Positions 7,163-14,655 of a DNA stretch of 38,876 nt are shown here, piece by piece (position 1 is the stretch's first letter; each line of letters starts with the position of its first letter). Origin of the DNA: Candidatus Gaiellasilicea maunaloa. Its GTDB lineage: Bacteria > Actinomycetota > Thermoleophilia > Gaiellales > Gaiellaceae. A program made the position numbers and the translations under genes. The DNA lies in assembly GCA_024330215.1 (NCBI GenBank), contig JANDLU010000028.1:1-38876 (forward strand), in the 5' to 3' direction. The notes below the pieces were generated by a model. The model ran no database searches, was not told the DNA's origin, and saw only the letters and a program-made list of their open reading frames with translations.

Positions 7163-7561
7163 TTATTCGGCGCCCCAGAACTCGTCGAAGGCGGCCGGGT
7201 CGTTCGGAAGGGCCAGCACCTCTGTGACAAGCCCCTCGGTGATCGTGAAGAGGAGGAGCTGGTCGATGTCGAGGCTGCGGCCGTCGCGCTCGCCGAACGC
7301 GCGGTAGAGCGCGGCCGCCCGCTCGTCGCTTGCGAGGACGTCGATCAGGCGCGAGCCGTAGGTGCCGGCGGTCAGCTTGGGGAGGCTCCCGAGGAAGCGG
7401 AAGATCTCGCTGCGGCCGCGATAGGCGCCCGCCATCGCGCTCGCTCCGGGAACGTGCCAGACCGCGTCCTCGGCGAAGCAGTCCCGCAGCGAGAGGCCCT
7501 GCTTCCGCGCGAAGGCGTCGAAGATCCGCCGGACGAGCGCCTCGTTCCGCTGGCGGCTCAG
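7163..7561 (-). CDS. SnoaL/NTF2-like protein (CTG start)
   Basis: 132 aa with the cone-shaped NTF2/SnoaL fold signature: ALVRRIFDAFARKQ, FAEDAVWHVPGAS.MAGAYRGRSEIFRFLGSL, and the final strands DQLLLFTITEGLVTEV. Such proteins act as ketosteroid-isomerase-like enzymes, polyketide cyclases or binding proteins; none of these roles is proven here. No ATG, GTG or TTG suits the N-terminus. CTG at 7561-7559 (minus strand) follows a textbook GGAGG with a 7-nt gap, and overlaps the TGA of the upstream 67-aa gene as CTGA, the same coupling seen elsewhere as ATGA or GTGA. I therefore annotate a CTG start. Confidence 0.78.
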   Translation of the reverse strand: MSRQRNEALVRRIFDAFARKQGLSLRDCFAEDAVWHVPGASAMAGAYRGRSEIFRFLGSLPKLTAGTYGSRLIDVLASDERAAALYRAFGERDGRSLDIDQLLLFTITEGLVTEVLALPNDPAAFDEFWGAE

Positions 7562-7761
7562 CGACCTTCCTCCCAGCGCTCGATCAGCCCGGCGACGTGC
7601 CTTCGTTGGACGTCGGTGAACTCCATCCGGGCGAGCAGTCGCCGCGCCTCTGCGGGATCGTCGTTCGCGACCGCGGCCTCGAGCCGCTCGCGCCACGGCG
7701 TCGGCTCCCGCAGTTGCCGCCGCAGCCACCGCAGCAGGCTTACGGCTGCTTGGTCGGCCAC
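7558..7761 (-). CDS. Small helical protein, unknown function
   Basis: 67 aa, GTG start. Sequence is Arg/Glu/Ala-rich with predicted helices (AVSLLRWLRRQLREPTPWRERLEAAVAND, then DPAEARRLLARMEFTDVQRRHVAGLIERWEEG). No signal peptide, Cys pair or known motif is recognised. It is translationally coupled by a 4-nt overlap to the downstream SnoaL-like gene and diverges from VapBC. Its GGAGGAAGG codons near the 3' end double as the ribosome site for the SnoaL gene. A real gene is likely because of this coupling, but no function can be offered. Confidence 0.6.
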   Translation of the reverse strand: MADQAAVSLLRWLRRQLREPTPWRERLEAAVANDDPAEARRLLARMEFTDVQRRHVAGLIERWEEGR

Positions 7762-7783
7762 GTTGGGAGGCTACAGGTACGGG

Positions 7784-7814
7784 TAGATTGCTTGATTGAT
7801 ATGGTGAGCCATAT
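7784..7814 (+). promoter_or_regulatory. vapBC promoter and palindromic operator
   Basis: A -10-like TAGATT lies at 7784-7789. At 7799-7814 is a perfect inverted repeat ATATGG-TGAG-CCATAT, whose arms contain both candidate ATG codons of vapB (7801, 7813). VapB antitoxins repress their own operon, and a repeat placed at the start codon fits such an operator. This argues that translation begins at 7813. Confidence 0.65.
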
Positions 7815-8058
7815 GAAGACGACGATCGATCTCGCGCCTGCGCTCCTGCGAGCAGCAAAGGAGCTTGCGGCGCGGGAGGGGACGACTCTGCGTGCGCTCG
7901 TGGAGACCGGGCTACGCCGAGTGCTGGAGGAACAATCCGGATCTCGCACCTTCGAGCTGCGCGATGCCAGCTATGACGGCGCGGGACTCCAGCCCGAGTT
8001 TCGCGACGCCGGCTGGGAGGCGGTACGCCGTGCTGCGTACGACGAGCGTGGCGGTTGA
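7813..8058 (+). CDS. vapB: VapB-family antitoxin
   Basis: 81 aa from ATG 7813 (7801 is also in frame and gives MVSH first). MKTTIDLAPALLRAAKELAAREGTTLRALVETGLRRVL is the ribbon-helix-helix DNA-binding part of the DUF2191/VapB type. The Trp/Phe-rich C-terminus (PEFRDAGWEAVRRAAYDERGG) would wrap the toxin and block its active site. The gene overlaps vapC by four bases (TTGA), so antitoxin and toxin synthesis are coupled. It should bind VapC in the cytoplasm and repress the operon through the palindrome at its start. Confidence 0.88.
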   Translation: MKTTIDLAPALLRAAKELAAREGTTLRALVETGLRRVLEEQSGSRTFELRDASYDGAGLQPEFRDAGWEAVRRAAYDERGG

Positions 8059-8492
8059 TCGCTCTCGACACGAACATTCTCGTCTACGCGCACCGTCGGG
8101 ACTCGGAGTGGCACGAGCCGGCGCGCGCTCGGATCGGCGAGCTCGCGGCCGGGACTGCGCCGTGGGCGCTCCCATGGCCCTGCGTCCACGAGTTCCTCGC
8201 CATCGTCACGCATCCCCGGATCTACGAACCGCCGACGCCCGTGGACCGTGCGCTCGACCAGGTCGCGGCATGGATCGAGTCGCCGGCGGTCGTCCTGCTG
8301 GCCGAGGGACCGGAGTACTGGACACTCGCAACGGCGCTGATCCGCGACGGCCGAGCCGCCGGTCCGCGCGTGCACGACGCCCGGGTGGCTGCGCTCTGCC
8401 TCGTGCATGGCATCCGCGAGCTGTGGACGGCCGATCGCGACTTCGCGCGCTTCACTGCCTTGGCGGTTCGAAATCCACTTGTGCCGAGCTAG
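8055..8492 (+). CDS. vapC: VapC-family PIN-domain ribonuclease toxin
   Basis: 145 aa, TTG start overlapping the vapB stop codon. PIN-domain acidic residues: D5 in IALDTNILVYAHR, E46 in PCVHEFLAI, D108 in RVHDARVAAL, D127 and D129 in TADRDFARF. All four positions needed for the Mg2+ site are present, so the toxin looks active. VapC toxins cut specific tRNAs or rRNA; which RNA cannot be told. The next gene starts 10 bp later in the same direction but is functionally unrelated. Confidence 0.92.
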   Translation: MIALDTNILVYAHRRDSEWHEPARARIGELAAGTAPWALPWPCVHEFLAIVTHPRIYEPPTPVDRALDQVAAWIESPAVVLLAEGPEYWTLATALIRDGRAAGPRVHDARVAALCLVHGIRELWTADRDFARFTALAVRNPLVPS

Positions 8493-8502
8493 TCTTCGCG
8501 AC

Positions 8503-8814
8503 GTGAAGGAGATCCTCCCCGAGCTCGAACGCTGGCAGCAGGAGGGCGAGCGCGTCGTCGTCGCGACAGTCGTCGCCACGCGCCGCTCCGCGCCGCGGCC
8601 GGTGGGCTCGAGCCTCGGCGTCTCCGAGAGCGGCAAGCTGTGCGGCTCCGTCTCCGGCGGCTGCGTCGAGAACGACGTCTACGAGCATGCACGCGAGGTG
8701 CTAGCGAGCGGGGCGCCGAAGCTCGTCTCGTACGGAATCTCGGACGACGAGGCATGGGCGGTCGGCCTCCCTTGCGGCGGCGAGATCGACGTCTTCGTCG
8801 AACGCCTCCCGTGA
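8503..8814 (+). CDS. XdhC N-terminal half (XdhC_CoxI domain)
   Basis: 103 aa, GTG start. It carries only the first domain of XdhC/CoxI proteins: ATVVATRRSAPRPVGSSLGVSESGKLCGSVSGGCVENDVYEHA, then YGISDDEAWAVGLPCGGEIDVFVE. The GSVSGGCVE and GLPCGGEI loops, both with a Cys, are the family hallmarks. XdhC binds molybdenum cofactor and helps its sulfuration and insertion into xanthine dehydrogenase or CO dehydrogenase-type enzymes. The second domain is in the next gene, overlapping by four bases (GTGA), so two chains would replace the usual single protein of about 300-380 aa. Confidence 0.85.
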   Translation: MKEILPELERWQQEGERVVVATVVATRRSAPRPVGSSLGVSESGKLCGSVSGGCVENDVYEHAREVLASGAPKLVSYGISDDEAWAVGLPCGGEIDVFVERLP

Positions 8815-9557
8815 CGATCCTCGAGCGGCTGCTCTCACTCGGCGAGAGCGCCGAGCGAGCAGTCCTCTTCACCGTGCTGGAGGGGGACGCGGCCGGCGCC
8901 AAGCTGCTCGCGCTCGAGAGCGGCGAGACGATCGGGGACGCGCCTGCCGGCCTGGCCGACCACACCGGCGACTTGCTCCGCCGCAGCCGCAACCGGCTGC
9001 TCGAGCTCGACGGGAGCCGCGTCTTCTGCGAGGTCTACGGGCCACCGTCGCGCCTCGCCGTCTACGGGGCCGTCGATACGGCCGAGTCGCTCTGCCGGGC
9101 GGCGAAGCTGCTCGGCTGGACGACGATCGTCGCGGACGCGCGCGCGAAGTTCGCGACCGCCGAGCGGATGCCGAGCGCCGACCGGCTCGTCGTCGAATGG
9201 CCCGAGGAGGCGTTCGCCGAGATCGAGCCGGATCACGCGACCGCCGTCGTCGTCCTCACCCACGACGACAAGTTCGACGTGCCCGCGCTGAAGGCGGCGC
9301 TCGACAGCGAGGCGTTCTACATCGGTGCGCTCGGCTCTCGACGCAATCAGGAGCGCCGCCGCGAGCGGCTGCTCGAGGCCGGGATCGAGGAGGACGCGCT
9401 CTCGCGCATCGCCGGACCGTGTGGGCTCGACATCGGCGCCGACTCGAACGAGGAGACGGCCGTGTCGATCCTCGCCGAGGCGCTCGCGGCGCGCGCCGGT
9501 CGCGAGGGTGGCCCGCTGCGTACAGCGAAGCAGCGCATCCACGTCGAGGTCGAGTAG
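8811..9557 (+). CDS. XdhC C-terminal half (XdhC Rossmann domain)
   Basis: 248 aa, GTG start coupled to the first half. The N-terminal 90 residues form a variable sandwich (ERAVLFTVLEGDAAGAKLLALESGE). The C-terminal part is the XdhC Rossmann domain: RLAVYGAVDTAESLCRAAKLLGWTTIVADARAKFA, then AVVVLTHDDKFDVPALKAAL, FYIGALGSRRNQERRRERL, and RIAGPCGLDIGADSNEETAVSILAE. These motifs are those of molybdenum hydroxylase maturation factors. The glycine-rich loop is relaxed (YGAVDT for GaG). No molybdenum hydroxylase gene is in the window, so its client is elsewhere. It ends 3 bases before the SDR gene and is probably in one transcript with it. Confidence 0.85.
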   Translation: MTILERLLSLGESAERAVLFTVLEGDAAGAKLLALESGETIGDAPAGLADHTGDLLRRSRNRLLELDGSRVFCEVYGPPSRLAVYGAVDTAESLCRAAKLLGWTTIVADARAKFATAERMPSADRLVVEWPEEAFAEIEPDHATAVVVLTHDDKFDVPALKAALDSEAFYIGALGSRRNQERRRERLLEAGIEEDALSRIAGPCGLDIGADSNEETAVSILAEALAARAGREGGPLRTAKQRIHVEVE

Positions 9558-9560
9558 TCG

Positions 9561-10274
9561 TTGCGAACGGCCGTCGTCACCGGGGCTGCGCGCGGGCTCG
9601 GCGAGGCGATCGCCCGCCGGCTGCACGCGGACGGCGATCGCGTCGTCCTCGCCGATGTGAATCTCGCGGGCGTCGAGGAGCTCGCCGCGGAGCTCGGCTC
9701 GGGCGCGAGCGCCGTGGAGCATGACGTCCGCAGCCTCGACGCCTGGGAACGGCTGCTCGCGGAGACGGGGCAGGTCGACGTGCTCGTGAACAACGCGGCG
9801 CGGACGGAGTTCGGCTCTTTCTGGGAGATCGAGCTCGACGAGTGGGACGACGTGCTCGCGACGAATCTCCGCGGCACGTATCTCGGTTGCCGCGTGGTCG
9901 GCGCGCAGATGCGCGAGCGGGGGACCGGGCGGATCGTCAACCTCGCTTCCGTCGCCGGTCAGCGTGGCGGCTCGGCGACGGGCGTCCACTACGCGACGTC
10001 GAAGGCGGCGATCGTCGCGCTGACGCGCCACGCCGCCACCGCGCTCGCGGGCTCCGGCGTGACGGTCAATGCGGTCGCGCCCGCAGCGATCGACGGGCCG
10101 ATGGTCTCGCTCGTAGCGCCGGAGAAGGTCGAGGCGATGGTGAGGACGATCCCGGTCGGCCGGCTCGGCCGCGGCGAGGAGGTGGCGGCCGCGGTCGCCT
10201 ACCTCGCCTCGGACGCGGCGGCCTTCGTCACCGGCGCGACGCTCGACGTCAACGGCGGGATGCTGATGCGGTGA
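9561..10274 (+). CDS. Short-chain dehydrogenase/reductase (SDR)
   Basis: 237 aa, TTG start three bases after the XdhC stop. Classical SDR: TGAARGLGEA coenzyme loop (residues 7-16), D32 after the second strand (LADVN, favours NAD over NADP), NNAA (77-80), catalytic S130, Y144 and K148 (HYATSK), and a C-terminal GATLDVNGGM. It oxidises or reduces an alcohol/carbonyl with NAD(H). Its stop overlaps the GTG of the next dehydrogenase, so the two probably handle successive steps. The substrate is not evident. Confidence 0.92.
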   Translation: MRTAVVTGAARGLGEAIARRLHADGDRVVLADVNLAGVEELAAELGSGASAVEHDVRSLDAWERLLAETGQVDVLVNNAARTEFGSFWEIELDEWDDVLATNLRGTYLGCRVVGAQMRERGTGRIVNLASVAGQRGGSATGVHYATSKAAIVALTRHAATALAGSGVTVNAVAPAAIDGPMVSLVAPEKVEAMVRTIPVGRLGRGEEVAAAVAYLASDAAAFVTGATLDVNGGMLMR

Positions 10275-11362
10275 GGACGCGCGCCGCGCTGATGTTCGAG
10301 TCCGGGCGCCTCGACGTGCACGAAGTCGAGCTCGAGGAGCCGGGGGCCGACGAGGTCGTCGTCCGGATGGTGGCCGTCGGAGTCTGCGGCACCGATCTCC
10401 ACTCCTACAAGGGCGAATGGGAACGGCCGACGCCGATCGTGCTCGGTCACGAGGGCGCCGGCGTCGTCGAGGAGGTCGGCGCAGACGTCACGAGCGTGCG
10501 CGCGGGCGACCGGGTCGTGCTCTCGTGGGCGCCCGGCTGCGGCGAGTGCTCGGCTTGCCGGCGCAAGAGGCCGGCGGCGTGCGCGCCGCTCTCGACCGCG
10601 TTCGGCCGTGGAACGCTCCTCGACGGTCGCACCGGGATCTCGTTCGAGGGCGAGACCGTCTACCGAGGAACCGCCACAGGGGCGTTCCAGGAGCGCCTCG
10701 TCGTGGCCGCCGGCGCCGCCCTCCCGCTCGGGGAGACGATCCCGCTCGAGCAGGCGGCGCTGCTCGGGTGCGCTGCGCTGACCGGAGTGGGCGCCGTGTT
10801 GAACGCTGCGCGACCGGAGCCCGGCTTCACGACGCTCGTGATCGGTGCGGGCGGTGTCGGTCAGTTCGTCGTTCAGGGCGCGCGGATAGCCGGCGCGGCT
10901 GTGATCCTCGTCGTCGATCCGGTCGAGGGCCGGCGCGAGCAGGCGCTGCGCCTCGGAGCGACCGCGGCGTGTGCGCCCGAGAACGTGAAGGAGGCGGTGC
11001 GGGCGCTCGACCCCGAGGGCGTCGACTACGTCTTCGACGCGGTCGGCGCACCCGAGACGACGGCGCTCGCGCTGCGCTGGACGCGCGGCGGCGGGACGGC
11101 GGTGGTCGTCGGCCTCCCGGCCGTGGGCGCGAAGCTCTCGCTCGATCCGCTCGACTTCACGAATCGCGAGAAGACGCTGACCGGGACGATCTACGGCTCC
11201 GACGACCCGGCCGTCGCCCTCCCGCGGCTGCTCGACCTTGCCGCGCGCGGTGAGCTCGAGCTCGCGAGCCTCGTCGGCCCGAGCTTTCCGCTCGACCGCG
11301 CGGACGAAGCCTTCCAGGCGAGCCTCGCGGGGTCACCCGGGCGCGTGCTAATCGAGCCCTAG
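10271..11362 (+). CDS. Zinc-dependent alcohol dehydrogenase (MDR family)
   Basis: 363 aa, GTG start within the GTGA overlap. Catalytic zinc ligands C39 (GVCGTDLHSYKG), H60-E61 (GHEGAGVVEEVG) and C167 (LLGCAALTGVGAV). Structural zinc Cys C90, C93, C96 and C104 in CGECSACRRKRPAAC. NAD-binding loop IGAGGVGQ near residue 192 with D at the end of the next strand (VVDP). It is closest in style to class III-like alcohol/formaldehyde dehydrogenases that have 'TGVGAVLNAARPEPG'. It ends in CTAG, shared with the stop codon of the convergent CAP gene. It is probably the last gene of the operon that starts at 8503. Confidence 0.92.
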   Translation: MRTRAALMFESGRLDVHEVELEEPGADEVVVRMVAVGVCGTDLHSYKGEWERPTPIVLGHEGAGVVEEVGADVTSVRAGDRVVLSWAPGCGECSACRRKRPAACAPLSTAFGRGTLLDGRTGISFEGETVYRGTATGAFQERLVVAAGAALPLGETIPLEQAALLGCAALTGVGAVLNAARPEPGFTTLVIGAGGVGQFVVQGARIAGAAVILVVDPVEGRREQALRLGATAACAPENVKEAVRALDPEGVDYVFDAVGAPETTALALRWTRGGGTAVVVGLPAVGAKLSLDPLDFTNREKTLTGTIYGSDDPAVALPRLLDLAARGELELASLVGPSFPLDRADEAFQASLAGSPGRVLIEP

Positions 11363-12135
11363 ATCTCGCCAAACTGATTGATCCAGAGGGTCATGTCGCT
11401 TTCGCGCCCAAATGTGTCGAGTTTCCGAACCGCGACGCCCTGCGTTCGCCACTCGGGGCGAAAGAGGTTCCGCCGGTGGCCGTCCGAGTTGAGCCATCCG
11501 TCCAAGGCTAAGCGGGGCGACCCCAACGGGCCGCCTGCGATGTAGAGATTCTCGCCCCAGGGCGATAGATAGCCGGCAGCGCGAGCGTCTCCTGCGGGGT
11601 CTGTGCCACACGCGTCGTGGTTGAAGTCGCGGCATCGCACGATCCGCTCGGCCTTGAGGGCTGACGTACCGTCGAGAAGCTCGATAGGCGTGAGGGGCTG
11701 AAGCCCTCGACGGTTTCGCGCATAGTTGACGAGGCACACCATCGTTGCCGCCTGCTCCGTGAGGGATGCGTCGGAGCGCTCGCTGCCCGGGCACGTCTGC
11801 TCATCGGCCAAGTACGTCTTCCACGGATCATCCTTCGCGTAGAGCGAGTCGCCCCCGATCCTGATACCGGGCAAGCCGGGGACCATCGAGACGACCGTGC
11901 CTAACGAATGGGTCTTCCGTTCAGCGCCGTACGTGGCAGGCGGGGCTTGGAGTTGTCGCTTGGCCACCCCGGCGACGATGAGGCCGATGACGATCGCCGC
12001 GACGATGGCGATCCCTGAGCTGCCGCCGTCCTGACTACGCGTGGTCTTCGTGTCGTGCCGGTACCAATCACGATCCTCGATTCCCACCTTGGGACCTATC
12101 GGCGGGAACGAGCGATTTCTCAAGTCGTGCGGCAA
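11359..12135 (-). CDS. Membrane-anchored CAP/SCP-domain protein
   Basis: Up to 258 aa (TTG start); GTG 12087 would give 242 aa and also follows a weak -10 (GATAGG). A hydrophilic N-terminus is followed by one membrane helix (SGIAIVAAIVIGLIVAGVA) and an extracytoplasmic CAP domain: MVCLVNYARNRRGLQPLTPIELLDGTSALKAERI, FNHDACG, GENLYIAGG, and LNSDGHRRNLFRPEWRTQGVAVRKL. The HNLF-like and GEN motifs and the Cys residues fit bacterial YkwD-type CAP proteins, whose function is mostly unknown. Local G+C is a few percent lower than in neighbours and codon choice is more relaxed, hinting at transfer. Confidence 0.85.
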   Translation of the reverse strand: MPHDLRNRSFPPIGPKVGIEDRDWYRHDTKTTRSQDGGSSGIAIVAAIVIGLIVAGVAKRQLQAPPATYGAERKTHSLGTVVSMVPGLPGIRIGGDSLYAKDDPWKTYLADEQTCPGSERSDASLTEQAATMVCLVNYARNRRGLQPLTPIELLDGTSALKAERIVRCRDFNHDACGTDPAGDARAAGYLSPWGENLYIAGGPLGSPRLALDGWLNSDGHRRNLFRPEWRTQGVAVRKLDTFGRESDMTLWINQFGEI

Positions 12136-12183
12136 TCGGTCTGCGCGTGACGAGATCGTGACGCGACTGTGCCAAACGTGTGA

Positions 12184-13179
12184 TCAGGCCGGCAGGCTCT
12201 CGCGCAGCAGCCGCAGCAGATTTCTTGACAGCAGCCCTTCCAGCCGCTCGTCCTCCCAGCCGCGGGCAACGAGCGCGGCGACGAGCTCCGGATAGTCCTC
12301 GTGACCGGCGAGACCCTCGATCGACGAGCCCTCCTCCAATCCCGGAGGCATCAACGCGTCCGGGGTCGGCGCGTGCGGGAGGAACTCGGCGAGCCGACCC
12401 GTCCAGTCGCCGGCAAGGCAGAGCCGCTCCGCGCCGAGCACGCCTGCCGCGTGGTCGAGATGGTCGATCGCGCGCTCGATCGTCCGCTGCTCCGGGCCGA
12501 TCGCGAGCGGATGGAGCATCAGCCCGAAGAGTCCGTCCCGCTCGCCGAGCGCCCGGAGCTGGTCGTCGGAGAGGTTGCGCGGATGGTCGTGGACGGCACG
12601 ACAGCCGGCATGCGTGACCATGATCCGGCCGCGGTAGCGCTCCAGGCACTCCCAGAAGAGCCGCTCGGACGCGTGCGCCAGGTCGAGGACGATGCCACGG
12701 TCGGCCAACCGATCGAGCAGGGACCGCCCGAGCCCGGAGAGACCGCCGTCCTCGGCGGCGCCGTCGGCAAACGGGTTGCGCCTGTTCCATGTCAGCCCCG
12801 CAACGCGCAGTCCGAGCTCCCAGAAGAGATCGACGCCCCAGGTCTCGTAGCCGAACGGCTCGACGCCTTCGAGCGCGAGCACGAGCCCGATCCGCTCGCC
12901 GCGCTCGACAGTTTCGAGATCGTCGCGCGATCGGACGACGCACACCCGCCCCGGGTTCTCGCGTGCGGCGGCGTGGAACGAGGTTGCCTGCCCGAGCGCG
13001 TGCCGGAGCGTTCCCTCCGGTTGGTGCTCGAGCGGGACGAAGATCGGGCAGACCTGGAGGCCCACCCCGGCGGCCTCGAAGAGCGGCAGCCACGTCCGCG
13101 CGAAGACGTTTGTCTCCCCAAGGCGGTGCTGACGGTGGGCGAGCTCCATCAGCAGATCGGTGTGGGCGTCCGCGAGCAC
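12184..13179 (-). CDS. Membrane dipeptidase family protein (peptidase M19)
   Basis: 331 aa, GTG start. The TIM-barrel metal ligands of renal dipeptidase-type enzymes are all present: H6 and D8 (DAHTDLL), bridging E104 (ALEGVEPF), H169 (LDLAHAS), H190 (VTHAGCRA) and D258 (GDWTG). It would hydrolyse dipeptides or related amides with two zinc ions. There is no signal peptide, so it probably acts in the cytoplasm. A -10-like GATAGT ends 5 nt before the GTG on the minus strand, and the same short AT-rich block (GGACTATCC, 13183-13191) could drive the divergent genes. Confidence 0.92.
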   Translation of the reverse strand: MLADAHTDLLMELAHRQHRLGETNVFARTWLPLFEAAGVGLQVCPIFVPLEHQPEGTLRHALGQATSFHAAARENPGRVCVVRSRDDLETVERGERIGLVLALEGVEPFGYETWGVDLFWELGLRVAGLTWNRRNPFADGAAEDGGLSGLGRSLLDRLADRGIVLDLAHASERLFWECLERYRGRIMVTHAGCRAVHDHPRNLSDDQLRALGERDGLFGLMLHPLAIGPEQRTIERAIDHLDHAAGVLGAERLCLAGDWTGRLAEFLPHAPTPDALMPPGLEEGSSIEGLAGHEDYPELVAALVARGWEDERLEGLLSRNLLRLLRESLPA

Positions 13180-13228
13180 GAGGGACTATCCTCTCACTCG
13201 TGGCTCATCGATCCCGGCGGCCTGCTCG

Positions 13229-13372
13229 GTGGAGCACGCCGGCTGCGACGGAGCCTGGATCGACGTCGACTCCGGCGCCACCTTCGCGCGCGGCGACTGG
13301 ATTACGCCGCAGGCGATGCTCTCGGCGCTGCGGGAGGGACGCGCGGCGCTGGAGCGAAGGAAGTCGGCATGA
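13229..13372 (+). CDS. Small hypothetical protein coupled to a lipoprotein gene
   Basis: 47 aa from GTG 13229 (longer in-frame GTG starts exist upstream, overlapping the dipeptidase). Sequence: EHAGCDGAWIDVDSGATFARGDWITPQAMLSALREGRAAL, then a basic tail. No family recognised and no membrane segment. The only support is position: divergent from the dipeptidase, with an ATGA overlap with the lipoprotein gene that follows. It may serve as a coupling leader peptide or be a real small protein. Confidence 0.4.
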   Translation: MEHAGCDGAWIDVDSGATFARGDWITPQAMLSALREGRAALERRKSA

Positions 13373-14004
13373 AGGTCGGGTTGCTCCTCGTCGCTGTGCT
13401 CGTCGTCGCCGGTTGCGGCTCCGAGTCCGCCTCGGACGAGGCCGCGGCTCCGCCGCCGCCGGTCACCGTGACCGTCACTGAGACGGACACCGGGACGGAG
13501 ACGGCACCGCCCCCAGAGCAGGGCGAGACCTGCTCGACGTCCACGATCCGGGCGACGCTGCCCGAGCAGGACGTGCCCGAGCCGGTCGCAGAGCTGCGCC
13601 GGGCGATCTGGGGCGCGGCGATCGCGTGCGACTACGAGGAGCTCGAACGGCTCGCGCTCGAGCGTGGCGAGGGCTTCACCTTCAGCTACGGCGGTGCCGG
13701 CTCGGCGGCCGACTTCTGGCGGAGTGTCGAGGAGGCGGGAACGGAGGATCCGTTGCCGATGCTCGCCCTCGCAACGATTCTCGCGATGCCGTTTACCCGG
13801 AACGAGTCGGGTTCCTATGCGTGGCCGGCCGCCTACGAGGAATCGCCGACCGACGAGGCGTGGCAGGACCTCGCCGACAGCGGGCTCTACTCCCAGGCCG
13901 AGGTCGACGCGATGCGCAGCGGCGCGGGCGCCGGCGGCTACCTCGGCTATCGCACCGCGATCACCGCGGACGGCGACTGGCAGTTCTTCGTCGCGGGGGA
14001 TTAG
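13369..14004 (+). CDS. Secreted lipoprotein, NTF2-like unknown
   Basis: 211 aa. Signal peptide with lipobox: MKVGLLLVAVLVVAGC (acylated Cys16), then an acidic, Thr/Val/Pro-rich tether (VTVTVTETDTGTET). The mature domain (about residues 55-211) has ELRRAIWGAAIACDYEELERLALERGEGFTFSYG and a closing YLGYRTAITADGDWQFFVAGD. This alternation of a helix pair and sheet is reminiscent of an NTF2-like or peptidoglycan-adjacent fold, but I do not recognise the family firmly. It should be anchored to the outer face of the cytoplasmic membrane. Confidence 0.8.
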   Translation: MKVGLLLVAVLVVAGCGSESASDEAAAPPPPVTVTVTETDTGTETAPPPEQGETCSTSTIRATLPEQDVPEPVAELRRAIWGAAIACDYEELERLALERGEGFTFSYGGAGSAADFWRSVEEAGTEDPLPMLALATILAMPFTRNESGSYAWPAAYEESPTDEAWQDLADSGLYSQAEVDAMRSGAGAGGYLGYRTAITADGDWQFFVAGD

Positions 14005-14018
14005 GGCCTGTCGCCGGG

Positions 14019-14366
14019 CTACTCGCGGCCGAGCACGACGTCGATTCCCGCGAGGATCGATGCGAGGTCGCGTCCAGTCAGCCGGCCGACGCGGTCGGAG
14101 AGAATCCGCCGGTCGATCGCGATCACCTGCGAGACATTCGCGACAGAATCCTTCGGGAGCCCGGTGCGACCGGCGGCAAGGAAGACGTTTCCCGGCGCGG
14201 CGGCCCAACGCTGGTTGCTTGTCAGCGGAACGACGACGACCGTCGCGAGCCTGCTTGCATTGAACGCATCGCCCTGCACGATCACGACCGGACGTCGAAA
14301 TCCCGGCGCCGAGCCGACCGGATCGCCAAGTGACGCCCAGAAGACGTCGCCCTGACCGACTACCAC
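14019..14366 (-). CDS. mazF: MazF/PemK-family mRNA interferase toxin
   Basis: 115 aa, GTG start. PemK/MazF signature: GQGDVFWASLGDPVGSAPGFRRPVVIVQGDAFNASRLATVVVVPLTSN and VSQVIAIDRRIL. The GS..G..RPV loop and Arg needed for RNA cleavage are kept, and the Ser/Thr in PLTSN is present. It should cut mRNA at short specific sequences unless bound by the antitoxin encoded just upstream, with which it overlaps by 7 bases. Confidence 0.92.
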   Translation of the reverse strand: MVVGQGDVFWASLGDPVGSAPGFRRPVVIVQGDAFNASRLATVVVVPLTSNQRWAAAPGNVFLAAGRTGLPKDSVANVSQVIAIDRRILSDRVGRLTGRDLASILAGIDVVLGRE

Positions 14367-14590
14367 TCGTTGCGCTCGAGTGCCTTCCGGCCGGCCTCGG
14401 TCGTCCAGGCGTCCACGGCGAGCTCGTCGGCCATCGCGTCGAGCGCCTGCGTCACCGCCTGAGGCGACCGGCGATCGAGGTATTCGGCGAGAGCCTCTCG
14501 ATAGACCTGGCTACGGGATTTCCCAAGCCGGTCCGCGAGCGCGTCGGCTCGGGCGAAGAGGTCGTCGGGGATCGAGACCGCTGTCTTCAT
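14360..14590 (-). CDS. Ribbon-helix-helix antitoxin (MazE/CopG-like)
   Basis: 76 aa. MKTAVSIPDDLFARADALADRLGKSRSQVYREALAEYLDRR is a CopG/Arc-type ribbon-helix-helix with the typical short beta strand followed by two helices. The C-terminus (DELAVDAWTTEAGRKALERNEW) is acidic and ends in Trp, suited to occupy the MazF groove. First gene of the toxin-antitoxin pair. A strong -10 (TATACT) lies 6 nt before the ATG, so its mRNA is probably leaderless, and a short palindrome covers both. Confidence 0.88.
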   Translation of the reverse strand: MKTAVSIPDDLFARADALADRLGKSRSQVYREALAEYLDRRSPQAVTQALDAMADELAVDAWTTEAGRKALERNEW

Positions 14591-14602
14591 ACCTTGAGTA
14601 TA
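14589..14602 (-). promoter_or_regulatory. mazE promoter (-10 TATACT) with overlapping palindrome
   Basis: On the minus strand TATACT (14597-14602 on the plus strand) is followed by CAAGGT and the ATG. ATAC-TCAAG-GTAT is an inverted repeat spanning the -10 and the start codon. It is a likely autoregulatory operator for the RHH antitoxin, as at vapB. Confidence 0.65.
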
Positions 14603-14655
14603 ACGGGCGGGAGCGCGGATGACCCGCGCTCCCTCGCTCGCGTTTCGGGGAGAAG

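Noticed and set aside
7163-8077. A 304-aa reading for the SnoaL-like gene extending over the 67-aa gene and vapB.
   Set aside because: The N-terminal 170 residues are low-complexity Arg/Ala/Pro and run antisense through vapB and across its promoter; the conserved domain begins at the CTG with a ribosome site.
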